A DNA stretch of 64,000 nucleotides, taken from NCBI RefSeq assembly GCF_028640845.1, contig NC_080543.1, positions 3,835,459 through 3,899,458 on the forward strand, given 5' to 3'. The stretch is from Ahaetulla prasina. Taxonomy: Eukaryota; Chordata; Lepidosauria; Squamata; Colubridae. Numbering within the stretch: the stretch's first letter is position 1; each line of letters begins with the position of its first letter. The notes under the pieces were generated by a model. The model saw only the letters and a program-made list of their open reading frames with translations. It ran no database searches and had not been told where the DNA came from. Positions 46,560-55,694 of the stretch are shown here, piece by piece. The position numbers were made by a program, and so were the translations under genes.

Positions 46560-46695
46560 AAAAAAAGTGGCTTTAAATCATCAGGTATTGCATAATTTGT
46601 CGTAAGCGCGATCATCTTTGCAAGCTTCTTTTTCACCAGAAGGACATCTGCGATGCATTTAATTTCTATTTGTTTATTTATCCCTTTGTTTATTC

Positions 46696-47983
46696 CAGGG
46701 GTCTCCAAACATGGCTACTTTAAGACTCATGGACTCCCAGAATTCCCCCGGTCTTCAAACATGGCCACTTTAAGACTCGTGGACTTCAACTCCCAGAATT
46801 CCCACAGTCTCCAAACATGGCCACTTTAAGACTTGTGGACTTCAACTCCCAGAATTCCCACAGTCTCCAAACATGGCCACTTTAAGACTTGTGGACTTCA
46901 ACTCCCAGAATTCCCACAGTCTCCAAACATGGCCACTTTAAGATTTGTGGACTTCAACTCCCAGAATTCCCACAGTCTCCAAACATGGCCACTTTAAGAC
47001 TCGTGAACGTCAACTCCCAGAATTCCCACAGTCTCCAAACATGGCCACTTTAAGACTTGTGGATTTCAACTCCCAGAATTCCCACAGTCTCCAAACATGG
47101 CCACTTTAAGATTTGTGGACTTCAACTCCCAGAATTCCCACAGTCTCCAAACATGGCCACTTTAAGACTCGTGGACTTCAACTCCCAGAATTCCCACAGT
47201 CTCCAAACATGGCCACTTTAAGATTTGTGGACTTCAACTCCCAGAATTCCCACAGTCTCCAAACATGGCCACTTTAAGACTCGTGAACGTCAACTCCCAG
47301 AATTCCCACAGTCTCCAAACATGGCCACTTTAAGATTTGTGGACTTCAATTCCCAGAATTCCCCCAGTCTTCAAACATGGCCACTTGAAGATTTGTGGAC
47401 TTCAAGTCCCAGAATTCCCACAGTCTCCAAACATGGCCACTTTAAGACTTGTGGATTTCAACTCCCAGAATTCCCACAGTCTCCAAACATGGCCACTTTA
47501 AGATTTGTGGACTTCAACTCCCAGAATTCCCACAGTCTCCAAACATGGCCACTTTAAGACTCGTGGACTTCAACTCCCAGAATTCCCACAGTCTCCAAAC
47601 ATGGCCACTTTAAGATTTGTGGACTTCAACTCCCAGAATTCCCACAGTCTCCAAACATGGCCACTTTAAGACTCGTGAACGTCAACTCCCAGAATTCCCA
47701 CAGTCTCCAAACATGGCCACTTTAAGATTTGTGGACTTCAATTCCCAGAATTCCCCCAGTCTTCAAACATGGCCACTTGAAGATTTGTGGACTTCAACTC
47801 CCAGAATTCCCACAGTCTCCAAACATGGCCACTTTAAGACTCGTGGACTTCAACTCCCAGAATTCTCACAGTCTTCAAACATGGCCACTTTAAGACTCGT
47901 GGATTTCAACTCCCAGAATTCCCTCGGTCTTCAAACATGGCCACTTTAAGACTTGTGGACTACAATTCCCAGAATTCCTCAGC
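46696..47983 (+). repeat. 56-bp minisatellite derived from a hAT-like MITE arm
   Basis: About 23 head-to-tail units of 56 bp, each containing CTCCAAACATGGCCACTTTA and ACTTCAACTCCCAGAATTCC. It starts with CAGGGGTCTCC, the MITE terminus. Variant units (GTGAACGTCAACTC at 47001, 47281 and 47673; CCCCCAGTCTTC before 47376 and 47768) give a 392-bp, seven-unit higher-order repeat. 110-codon frames at 47225 and 47617 reflect this period and are not genes. Confidence 0.92.
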
Positions 47984-48496
47984 TGTTGTAAGCTTGAGCG
48001 GTCACTAAACAAACGGTTGTAAGTCGAAGGCTACCTGTAACATTAATAATAATAATTTTGAGAGAGCTGAAGTCCCACCTGTCTTAAAATTGCCAAAGTT
48101 GAGAAACACCGATTTAAAGATTGTGCAAGCTTCAGGATTCTGCAGCACTCTTGAGTGGGCGAGACCAAACAGACCAAAAATCCTTAAGTCAGAATGATTT
48201 TCCCACCAGCCTTGATAAGCCTCGATCCGCTTTCTATCAAATTCCCAGAAAAAGCCGGCTATCACTCAAAAACACCCAAACACAAGCGCAAAATATTTCA
48301 CAAAGGCCCTAGACTGACACTTAACCTGGTTATTCTCTTTGTCCTGCTTAACTGGAAAGATCAGATCGGTCTGGATTCTTAATTCAGTTCCTGCTCGCTT
48401 TCCAATTTTTTAATTTGTCTTGGTTGCAGAAATGGAAGCGATTCATGGAGACGATGTCTTATTTTTTACCCCTAACTTTAACTGCCCAGTCTAGAC

Positions 48497-48773
48497 CAGG
48501 GGTCTCCAACCTTGGTCCCTTTAAGACTTGTGGACTTCAACTCCCAGCAAAGCTGGCTGAGGAACTCTGGGAGTTGAAGTCCACAAGTCTTAAAGGGACC
48601 AAGGTTGGAGACCCCTGGCCTAGAGCAGAGCTGGCTGAGGAACTCTGGGAGTTGAAGTCCACAAGTCTTAAAGGGACCAAGGTTGGAGACCCCTGCCCTA
48701 GAGCAGAGCTGGCTGAGGAACTCTGGGAGTTGAAGTCCACAGGTCTTAGAGGGACCAAGGTTGGAGACCCCTG
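48497..48773. mobile_element. Expanded palindromic hAT-like MITE
   Basis: CAGGGGTCTCCAACCTTGG at the left; the reverse-complement arm occurs three times in tandem on the right. Flanks GTCTAGAC (48489-48496) and GCCTAGAC (48774-48781) are an 8-bp duplication with one change. 47984-48496 upstream and 48782-49254 downstream are unassigned spacer. Confidence 0.8.
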
Positions 48774-49254
48774 GCCTAGACTGATTTCTCATAAAATCAA
48801 GAGCTAATGTGATTTATATTTCATAACTTCGTGGTAGAGGGGGCCTTTTAAAAGAACAGGTAGATAGATAAATCCATTTTTCCACTCCTGAGAATCTCCT
48901 GTTCTGCAGCAGGCATCGCAAACTCTTATGTGTTGCAATATTAACAATAATAATAATAATAATTTTTTTAAAAGGATGAGCTTTCCACTTTCCAGTTTTC
49001 CAGAGAAAAGGTTTGTTCAGAAGAAACGGGCTGAGTCAAAATTCCAGACGTCTCCAAATCCCAGCTTTTGAACAATTCGGAGGCTTCCTCTGAAATATTA
49101 GCAAGGATGTTTCCAAGAAAGAAGGAAGTGAAAAGGAAACGACCATTTAGCAACAAACAATACAATTTCGGCAGAAGCGGAACAGCGATTTGCTTCAAAA
49201 GTTGAACGAGTTCTTTAAAAAAAAAACCACCTTATTTTACTATCATCATCATCT

Positions 49255-49490
49255 TTCAATGACCCCATAATCCTTTGCAGGGTGGATTCTGGGCAACTGA
49301 ATGGAGCCGAGTATTTACTGGCCGGATGCCCTTCCTGTCACCAGTGCAGAGTTTTTTTCCCCAACAGGTATATTCTCATTGCGCCCAGAGAGAGAAATAT
49401 CTGCCTCTACCTAGGATCGAACTCACGCCCTCCGGATTGTGAGGCGAGAGGGCTACCTCTAAGCCACTGCACCACTCACCTCATTTTACT
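49255..49490 (-). mobile_element. tRNA-derived SINE, reverse orientation
   Basis: Reverse complement of 38545-38790: GGATGCCCTTCCTGTCACC, GAGAGAAATATCTGCC, CCTAGGATCGAACTC and CTAAGCCACTGCACCAC. Confidence 0.7.
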
Positions 49491-49940
49491 ATAACAAATA
49501 AAATAAAAAGGATTAAAAATAATAAAAAAATAATAATTGAAAGGCCAGATTTGATGGGTTTTTTTCCTGCCGTCGGTTTCCTGTGTCTCTTTGTAAGTTT
49601 CTAATTTTCAGATATGTCAAGATTGACTTTTTTAATTAGACAAGGATACAAGAAGTAGGTTTATTAGTGACTTGGATACCTTTTATGGACTTTTTACTGC
49701 AAATAAATGGGAATTAATGAAATGGGTGTTTTACGGATTCGGGGATCAGAAAGGGTAAAACGTGGAGAAAGGGTTTCAGGTACAACCAATTTAAAAGAGG
49801 GAGGGGAGACAAATGTATAAAATATACATACAATATAAAAAATATTGTAACAGTGATAATAAAGATTGGAAGTTGCTGCCTTATACTTTTTTTCCCCTTT
49901 CTTTTATCTAAAGACCAACAAAGAGGATTAGGGCTAAACC

Positions 49941-50977
49941 CAGTGGTGAAATTCAAATCGTTTTACTACCGGTTCTGTGGGCGTGGCTTGGTGGGTGTGG
50001 CAGAGGAAGGATACTGCAAAATCCCCATTCCCAACACACTCCAGGGGGAAGGATACTGCAAAATCCCCATTCCCACCCCACTCCAGGGGAAGGATATTGC
50101 AAAATCCCCATTTCCCCCCCCCCACTCCTGGGGGAAGGATATTGCAAAATCGCCTTCCCACCCCACTCCAGGGGGAAGGATACTGATAAATCCCCATTCC
50201 CAACACACTCCAGGGGGAAGGATATTGCAAAATCCCCATTCCCTCCCCACTCCTGGGGGAAGGATACTGCAAAATCCCCATTCCCACCCCACTCCAGGGG
50301 GAAAGATACTGCAAAATCCCCATCCCTACCCCAGTCCAGGGGAAAGATATTGCAAAATCTCCATTCCCACCCCACTCCTGGGGGAAGGGTACTGCAAAAT
50401 CCCCATTCCCAACACACTCCAGGGGCAACGATATTGCAAAATCCCCATTCCCACCCTATTCCAGAGGAAGGATACTGCAAAATCCCCATTCCCAACACAC
50501 TCCTGGGGGAAGGATACTGCAAAATCCCCATTCCCACACACTCCTGGGGGAAGGATACTGCAAAATCCCCATTCCCACCCCACTCCTGGGGGAAGGATAC
50601 TGCAAAATCCCCATTCCCAACACACTCCAGGGGGAAGGATACTGCAAAATCCCCATTCCCACACACTCCTGGGGGAAGGATACTGCAAAATCCCCATTCC
50701 CACCCACTCCTGGGGGAAGGATACTGCAAAATCCCCATTCCCACCCCACTCCAGGGGGAAAGATATTGCAAAATCTCCATTCCTACCCCACTCCTGGGAG
50801 AAGGATACTGCAAAATCCCCATTCCTTCCCCACTCCAGGGGAAAGATATTGCAAAATCCCCATTCCCACCCCACTCTGGGGCCAGCCAGAGGTGGTATTT
50901 GCCGGTTTTCTGAAGTACTCAAAATTTCCAATACCGGTTCTCCAGAACCGATCAGAACCTGCTGGATTTCACCCCTG
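49941..50977. mobile_element. hAT-like element with large internal 42-bp minisatellite
   Basis: Ends CAGTGGTGAAATTC and GGATTTCACCCCTG are inverted; flanks GCTAAACC (49933-49940) and GCTAAAGC (50978-50985) are an 8-bp duplication with one change. About 20 tandem units (50010-50880) carry GGATACTGCAAAATCCCC and CCACTCC(A/T)GGGGG, the reverse complement of the minisatellite at 32697-33060. The 289- and 400-codon frames are repeat artefacts. 49491-49932 upstream is AT-rich and unassigned. Confidence 0.85.
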
Positions 50978-50985
50978 GCTAAAGC

Positions 50986-51310
50986 ATATAAGGAACAGTT
51001 GCTGGAATTGGGTATGTCTGGTCTAGTGAGAAGAAGGTTGTGGGGGGGGGGATGACGGGGGGGTGGGCACATGATAGCAGTGTTCCAATATTTGAGTTGC
51101 CCCAGAGAAGAGGGAGGGGGGTCAGCCTATTCTCCAAAGCCCCTGAGGGCAGGACAAGAAGTAACGGATGGAAACCCATCAAGGAGGGAAGCAACCTGGA
51201 ACTAAGGAGAACTAAGGAGAAACTTCCTGACAGAACAATCAACCAGTGGAACAGCTTGCCACCAGAAGTTGTGGGTGCTCCAACACTGGACATTTTTTAA
51301 GAAGAGATTG
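50986..51310 (+). mobile_element. CR1-type LINE 3' region
   Basis: GGTATGTCTGGTCTAGTGAG, CATGATAGCAGTGTTCCAA, TATTCTCCAAAGCCCCTGAG, CTTCCTGACAGAACAATC and GAAGTTGTGGGTGCTCC, the common sauropsid CR1 3' body; homologous to 33540-33760. Confidence 0.65.
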
Positions 51311-51436
51311 GCTCCCCCATAAAGCGTCTAAAATTGCTGGACAGATTTCGGCTGCCTCCTTTTTCCGCGAACCAACTGTGCCCTCCTGTGGTCACAACTG
51401 CAATTTTTTTTTTGTCTCGTGTCAGCATCGAGATGT

Positions 51437-51509
<73 letters not shown>

Positions 51510-51990
51510 TTTTAATTTGTATACCGCCCTTCTCCCGAAGGACTCAGGGCGGTGAACAGGCAGATAAAATACAAATACACACAATAATTAAAAACATCCC
51601 TTAAGAAACTAATTTAAATGCCCAAATGTTAAAATAACATACTCCCCCATAAAATCACAAAACTTTAAAAACCCATCAAATAAAGATAAAAATCAGGCTA
51701 GTCCAGCCATACGAAATAAATAAGTTTTAAGTTCGCGGCGAAAGGTCCTAAGGTCAGGTAATTGTCGAAGTCCGAGGGGAAGTTCGTTCCACAGGGTCGG
51801 AGCCCCCACAGAGAAGGCCCTCCCCCTGGGGGCCGCCAGTCGACACTGTTTGGCTGACGGCACCCTGAGGAGTCCCTCTCTGTGGGAACGTACCAGACGA
51901 TGGGAGATAGAAGCCGGCAGTAGATGGTCCCGTAGATCTCTTGAAACATCAGCCACAGATATGATACCTGTCTTATCAGCATGGGATCAG
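51437..51990 (-). mobile_element. LINE 3' region with (TAA)n tail
   Basis: About 24 ATA/TAA units, then TTGTATACCGCCCTTCTCCC and CGAAGGACTCAGGGCGG (reverse of the tail at 34430-34470). Further in, the reverse strand shows a broken frame with SLWGLRPCGTNFPS. Old, non-coding. Confidence 0.6.
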
Positions 51991-52049
51991 AGGAGTGACG
52001 TTATTGTACACCAATAAAGGAGAATATTGAGTAGCTCAGGGTTGAAATG

Positions 52050-52190
52050 CTGGATTCCTTCAGGCTCTCTGTGCTGGGTGGTTTTCTTGCAGACGTTTCA
52101 TGACCCAACTAGGGAACATCATCAGCGCTATTAACTAGTAGGACTTGCACCGATGATGTTATCTAGTTGGGTCATGAAATGTACCCCACA
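52050..52190. repeat. Two hammerhead-like units in inverted orientation
   Basis: Minus-sense unit around 52080-52133 (GACGTTTCATGACCC with TCATCAG intact at about 52119-52125) and plus-sense unit around 52148-52185 (CCGATGA core, GAAATGTAC). Only the first keeps the core. Confidence 0.55.
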
Positions 52191-52252
52191 GTTGTCCTTT
52201 TCCTTCTCTACCTCCAGTAGTCGTTGTCTTCTTCTGCTTCTCCTTCTCCTTC

Positions 52253-53245
52253 TTCAACTCCATCTCCAACGATCCATCTATTAAACTACTGAAGTTCGCA
52301 GATGACACAACAGTGATTGGTCTCATTCGAGACAATGACGAATCCGCATATAGACGAGAGGTCGAACGACTAGCCTTGTGGTGCAACCAAAACAATCTGG
52401 AACTGAACACACTCAAAACCGTAGAAATGGTGGTAGACTTTAGGAGAAACCCTTCCATACTTCCACCTCTCACAATACTAGACAACACAGTATCAACAGT
52501 AGAAACCTTCAAATTTCTAGGTTCTATCATATCGCAAGATCTCAAATGGACAGCTAACATCAAAAACATCATTAAAAAAGGACAACAAAGAATGTTCTTT
52601 CTGCACCAACTCAGTAAGCTCAAACTGCCCAAGGAGCTGCTGATCCAATTCTACAGAGGAATTATTGAGTCTGTCATTTGCACCTCTATAACTGTCTGGT
52701 TCGGTTCTGCAACCCAACAAGAAAAACACAGACTTCAGAGGATAATTAGAACTGCAGAAAAAATAATTGCTACCAACCTGCCTTCCATTGAGGACCTGTA
52801 TACTGCACGAATCAAGAAGAGGGCCGTGAAAATATTTACAGACCCCTCGCATCCTGGACATAAACTGTTTCAACTCCTCCCCTCAAAACGACGCTATAGA
52901 GCACTGCACACCAGAACAACTAGACACAAGAACAGTTTTTTCCCGAAGGCCATCACTCTGCTAAACAAATAATTCCCTCAACACTGTCAAATTAGTTACT
53001 AAATCTGCACTACTATTAATCTTCTCATCGTTCCCATCACCCATCTCCTTCCACTTATGACTGTATGACTGTAACTTTTTGTTGCTATCATTAAGGCTTA
53101 AATTGCAATCTATGACCATCATTTGTGTTGTAAATATTGTACCTTTTATGTATTTTTTTTCTTTTTTCTTTTTCTTTTATGTACACTGAGAGCATCTGCA
53201 CCAAAACAAATTCCTTGTGTGTCCAATCACACTTGGCCAATAAAG
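52253..53245 (+). pseudogene. CR1/L2-like LINE, reverse transcriptase C-terminal half and 3' UTR
   Basis: An open frame of about 240 codons to TAA (52970-52972) begins FNSISNDPSIKLLKFADDT, carrying the catalytic FADD of the reverse transcriptase, then EVERLALWCNQNNLELN, TFKFLGSIISQDLKW, IQFYRGIIESVICTSITVWF and SFFPKAITLLNK. It is 5'-truncated, so not autonomous. The 3' UTR ends TTGGCCAATAAAG directly before (ATTCT)n. The copies at 7199 and 8850 are the same family reversed. Confidence 0.85.
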
Positions 53246-53322
53246 AATTCTATTCTATTCTATTCTATTCTATTCTATTCTATTCTATTCTATTCTATTC
53301 TATTCTATTCTATTCTATTCTT
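53246..53322 (+). repeat. (ATTCT)n microsatellite at LINE terminus
   Basis: About 15 uninterrupted ATTCT units following the LINE 3' end, the reverse complement of the AATAG runs at 7171 and 8752. Confidence 0.95.
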
Positions 53323-53354
53323 CTCCTCCTCCTCCTCCTCCTCCTAAAACCCAT

Positions 53355-53675
53355 CTTTTAACACTGGTGATAATACCTAGTTGGGTCATGAAACGTCTCC
53401 AAGAAAACAACCAAGCTCAGAGAGCACTAAGGACACCAGATTTTCTTCTTCTTCTTCTTCTTCTTCTTCTTCTTCTTCTTCTTCTTCTTCTTCTTCTTCT
53501 TCTTCTTCTTCTTCTTCTTCTTCTTCTTCTCCTCCTCCTCCTCCTCCTCCTCCTCCTCCTCCTCCTCCTCCTCCTTCTTTTTCTTCCCTTCTCCTCCTCC
53601 TCCTCCTCCCCCCTGCAAATCCCCCTCCCTAATAGCACTGCTGATGTTATCTAGTTGGGTTATGAACACCAGAGG
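53355..53675 (+). repeat. Hammerhead-like relics flanking (TTC)n(TCC)n
   Basis: Decayed hammerhead-like units near 53365-53410 (CTGGTGA core, GAAACGTCTCC) and 53635-53670. Between them lie about 30 TTC units (53442-53531) followed by about 15 TCC units. GAA/TTC runs of this length can form triplex structures. Confidence 0.75.
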
Positions 53676-53682
53676 GGCCTCT

Positions 53683-53935
53683 GGTGGCTCAGCAGACTAA
53701 GTCTGTCTGTTATTAACAGCAGCTGCTTGCAATTACTGCAGGTTCAAGTCCCACCAGGCCCAAGGTTGACTCAGCCTTCCATCCTTTATAAGGGAGGTAA
53801 AATGAGGACCCAGATTGTTGGGGGCAATAAGTTGACTTTGTATATTAATATACAAATAGGATGAAGACTATTGGTAACATAGTGTAAGCCGCCCTGAGTC
53901 TTCGGAGAAGGGCGGGATATAAATGCAAAAAAAAA
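53683..53935 (+). mobile_element. tRNA-related SINE, near full length
   Basis: A-box-like TGGCTCAGCAGAC, B-box GGTTCAAGTCC, then CAAGGTTGACTCAGCCTTCC and TTGGGGGCAATAAG. The tail reads AGCCGCCCTGAGTC, GGAGAAGGGCGGGATATAAA. Reverse partial copies at 22372 and 41346. 53936-54572 downstream holds one more hammerhead-like relic near 54095-54130, then a CR1-type GAAGGGACCTCAGAGG-TCTTCTAGTCC stretch, and is otherwise unassigned. Confidence 0.75.
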
Positions 53936-54580
53936 ATAAATCCACAGTTGTCCACCTCCACTCTGCAGAAGTCCCACTTCCTTATAAACAATGTCTGCAA
54001 GAAAACAACCCAGCTCAGAGGGCACCAAGGACCCCACAGTCCTCCTCCTTTTTCTTCCCTTTTCCTCCTCCTCTTCCTCCAACTCTCCCTTCCTTCTAGC
54101 ACTGATGATGTTACCTAGAAGGGTCATGAATTGGAAGGGACCTCAGAGGTCTTCTAGTCCAACCCCCCTGCTCAAGCAGGAAACCCTAGAGTCACACCGT
54201 ATCTCACTTAGGCTGGCTTAAAAATCTTTTGTAAACATAATAAAAAAAATAAAATGCAAGACCAGTCAGGTGTTGTTGAGATATCACCGCATATGTTGAA
54301 AATGCACGGATGGGGGAAAGAATGCAGGCATTTCTTATTACATCCCATTGTCAGAATCACTTATGTGAGATGGGAAGTTATAACAAGTTGAATGAATTAA
54401 AAAAAAAAAAAAAAAATCTCGGGACAAAAGAACGTCACAGGTATACTGCAGCTGCACGCGGAAGTTCTATCTATTTACTCCTCTTCGTTCCCAGAAGCAG
54501 AAGTCAAATTGTTGATGATGAGGATTGTGGTGGTTGTTCAAAATGTTCAATATTGTTACTATTCTTGTTATTATCTAAAT

Positions 54581-54715
54581 CAGGGGTCTTCAACCTTGGC
54601 CGCTTTAAGACTTGTGGACTTCAACTCCCAGAATTCCTCAGCCAGCAAAGCTGGCTGAGGAATTCTGGGAGTTGAAGTCCACAAGTCTTAAAGCGGCCAA
54701 GGTTGAAGACCCCTG
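54581..54715. mobile_element. Intact palindromic hAT-like MITE
   Basis: 135 bp that is almost a perfect palindrome: CAGGGGTCTTCAACCTTGG to TCAGCCAGCAAA, then its reverse complement. Flanks ATCTAAAT (54573-54580) and ATTTAAAT (54716-54723). Both arms contain ACTTCAACTCCCAGAATTCC. The RNA would fold into one long hairpin. It is about 240 bp upstream of the RPS3 start site. Confidence 0.85.
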
Positions 54716-54792
54716 ATTTAAATGCCCAATTAAGCTTCAACATCAGCCTACATTTCCCAAAAACCCCTGGTACATCCCCCTTAACAGCTCGA

Positions 54793-54975
54793 CCAATGGA
54801 GAGCAGCGAACAATCATGCCCGAGAGAGCAGCCGACTCTCAAACAGCGTCAACTACACTTCCCAGCATGGCTCGCGGTCTTTTCCGTCCACGTGATGCCA
54901 GCTGGCCAATGACGAGCGGGACAACAGCCGTATACTCCTCTGCGCCGGCGGAAGCCGCCTCTTTCTTTCGCCAGA
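54793..54975 (+). promoter_or_regulatory. RPS3: RPS3 promoter with ZNF143-like site, CCAAT boxes and TOP start
   Basis: CCAAT at 54793-54797 and 54907-54911. 54852-54870 reads ACTACACTTCCCAGCATGG, very close to the ZNF143/SBS consensus. A pyrimidine run CCTCTTTCTTTC at 54959-54970 is the expected 5' TOP transcription start of a ribosomal protein gene, about 25-30 nt before the ATG. CpG-rich DNA spans about 54890-55290. No TATA at the usual distance. Confidence 0.7.
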
Positions 54976-54990
54976 GCGGCGCGGCTCAAG

Positions 54991-55020
54991 ATGGCGGTGC
55001 AGATATCCAAGAAGCGAAAG
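54991..55020 (+). CDS. RPS3: RPS3 exon 1
   Basis: Ten codons, MAVQISKKRK, starting at an ATG in CTCAAGATGG context and ending at donor GTGAGG. Identical to the N-terminus of vertebrate RPS3. It is too short to stand out as an open frame; identified by joining to [11 protein letters not shown] in exon 2. Confidence 0.95.
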
Positions 55021-55509
55021 GTGAGGTTGTTCGGGGCCTTGCGGAGCCTTGTGGCCGGGCGGCGGGGGAAGAAATACGGGCCGGAGAAGGCGGAGGGGGT
55101 CGAACGGCGGGGTGGGGCCGGCTAGGTGGGCCGCGGCGGCGGTGGGAGCCACGGATGGGAGTGGATTGAGACAACCACCCCCCCTTCATCTCTCCGCGGC
55201 TCCGGCCCGAATCCTAGTTGGGTTTTGCTGGGCCGAAAAGGCAGCGAGACCGAGGCTAGACGGGCCGCCCGGGACCGGAAGCTGCCCGATAGCTTAAAGC
55301 TTATATATATATTAGCACGTGCTTACGCCTAAGTAGTAGTATATGAGTGCAGCATAGGGCGTATTTTCCTCCACAACAGCCCTGCCAGGTAGGTGAGGCT
55401 GCTGTAGAGTTGCTGCATCTGGACTTGAACCCGAGCCCTCGCACCCAGCTTCCAACAACAGCCTTGTGAGGGAGGCTGGGATGAGACAGAGGCTCTTGGG
55501 GGGGGAGGG

Positions 55510-55690
55510 GTTTTTAAAGGCCAGAAATAGGCTAGGGGATTCTGGGAGTTGGAGTCCACACACCTTAAAATGGCCATGTTTGAAGACTGGGGGAATTCTG
55601 GGAGTTGAAGTCTATGAGTCTTAAAAGTGGCCATGTTTGGAGACCCCTGGAATAAACAAAAGGATAAATAAACAAATAGAAATTAAATCT
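55510..55690 (-). repeat. Inverted homolog of 46655-46800
   Basis: Reverse complement shares ATTTCTATTTGTTTATTTAT, TTGTTTATTCCAGGGG and two MITE arms with the start of the 56-bp array downstream of FCHSD2, including unique flank. So a short segment is shared, in inverse orientation, between the two gene ends. Confidence 0.65.
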
Positions 55691-55694
55691 TTTT

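Larger units (their letters stand above)
1..46560 (+). other. FCHSD2: FCHSD2 locus, 3' part (gene span)
   Basis: Exons in consistent phase on the + strand spell the C-terminal 431 or so residues of FCHSD2, recognised from memory of the vertebrate protein (about 740 aa), so the F-BAR exons lie upstream of the window. FCHSD2 is a membrane-binding F-BAR protein that works with intersectin and N-WASP to drive actin assembly at clathrin-coated pits. Seen here in order: linker exon 2992-3108 (and its copy 3871-3987), 5121-5225, 21064-21225, 30692-30817, 36475-36558, 37693-37870, 38852-39072, 39238-39367, 40217-40308, 41837-41917. All have AG acceptors and GT donors. The 46560 end is inferred from a distal poly(A) signal. 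Intron content is mostly repeats, described separately. Confidence 0.93.
41918..46560 (+). other. FCHSD2: Candidate FCHSD2 3' UTR
   Basis: After the stop comes GC-rich unique sequence to about 42780, then C/T repeats, a CR1 tail (about 43955-44025) and more unassigned sequence. An AT-rich, non-repetitive, U-rich stretch at 46030-46560 has the look of a conserved distal 3' UTR. No other gene or splice pattern is seen. The extent is inference from composition and poly(A) signals. Confidence 0.5.

Noticed and set aside
46696..47983. CRISPR-like array (regular 56-bp repeats)
   Set aside because: There are no unique spacers; units are contiguous and vary only slightly, and the setting is a vertebrate genome. 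It is a minisatellite.
49853..51072. Overlapping frames of 164-400 codons on both strands
   Set aside because: They result from a 42-bp tandem repeat (14 codons exactly) that keeps frames open in both directions.
52313..52972. 219-codon frame as a host gene
   Set aside because: It carries LINE reverse-transcriptase motifs (FADD and the CR1/L2 C-terminal pattern), is 5'-truncated and is followed by a LINE 3' end with a microsatellite.
54959..54991. RPS3 as a processed pseudogene
   Set aside because: Five exons are separated by introns with GT/AG sites, the promoter has a TOP start, and no frameshift or stop is seen.
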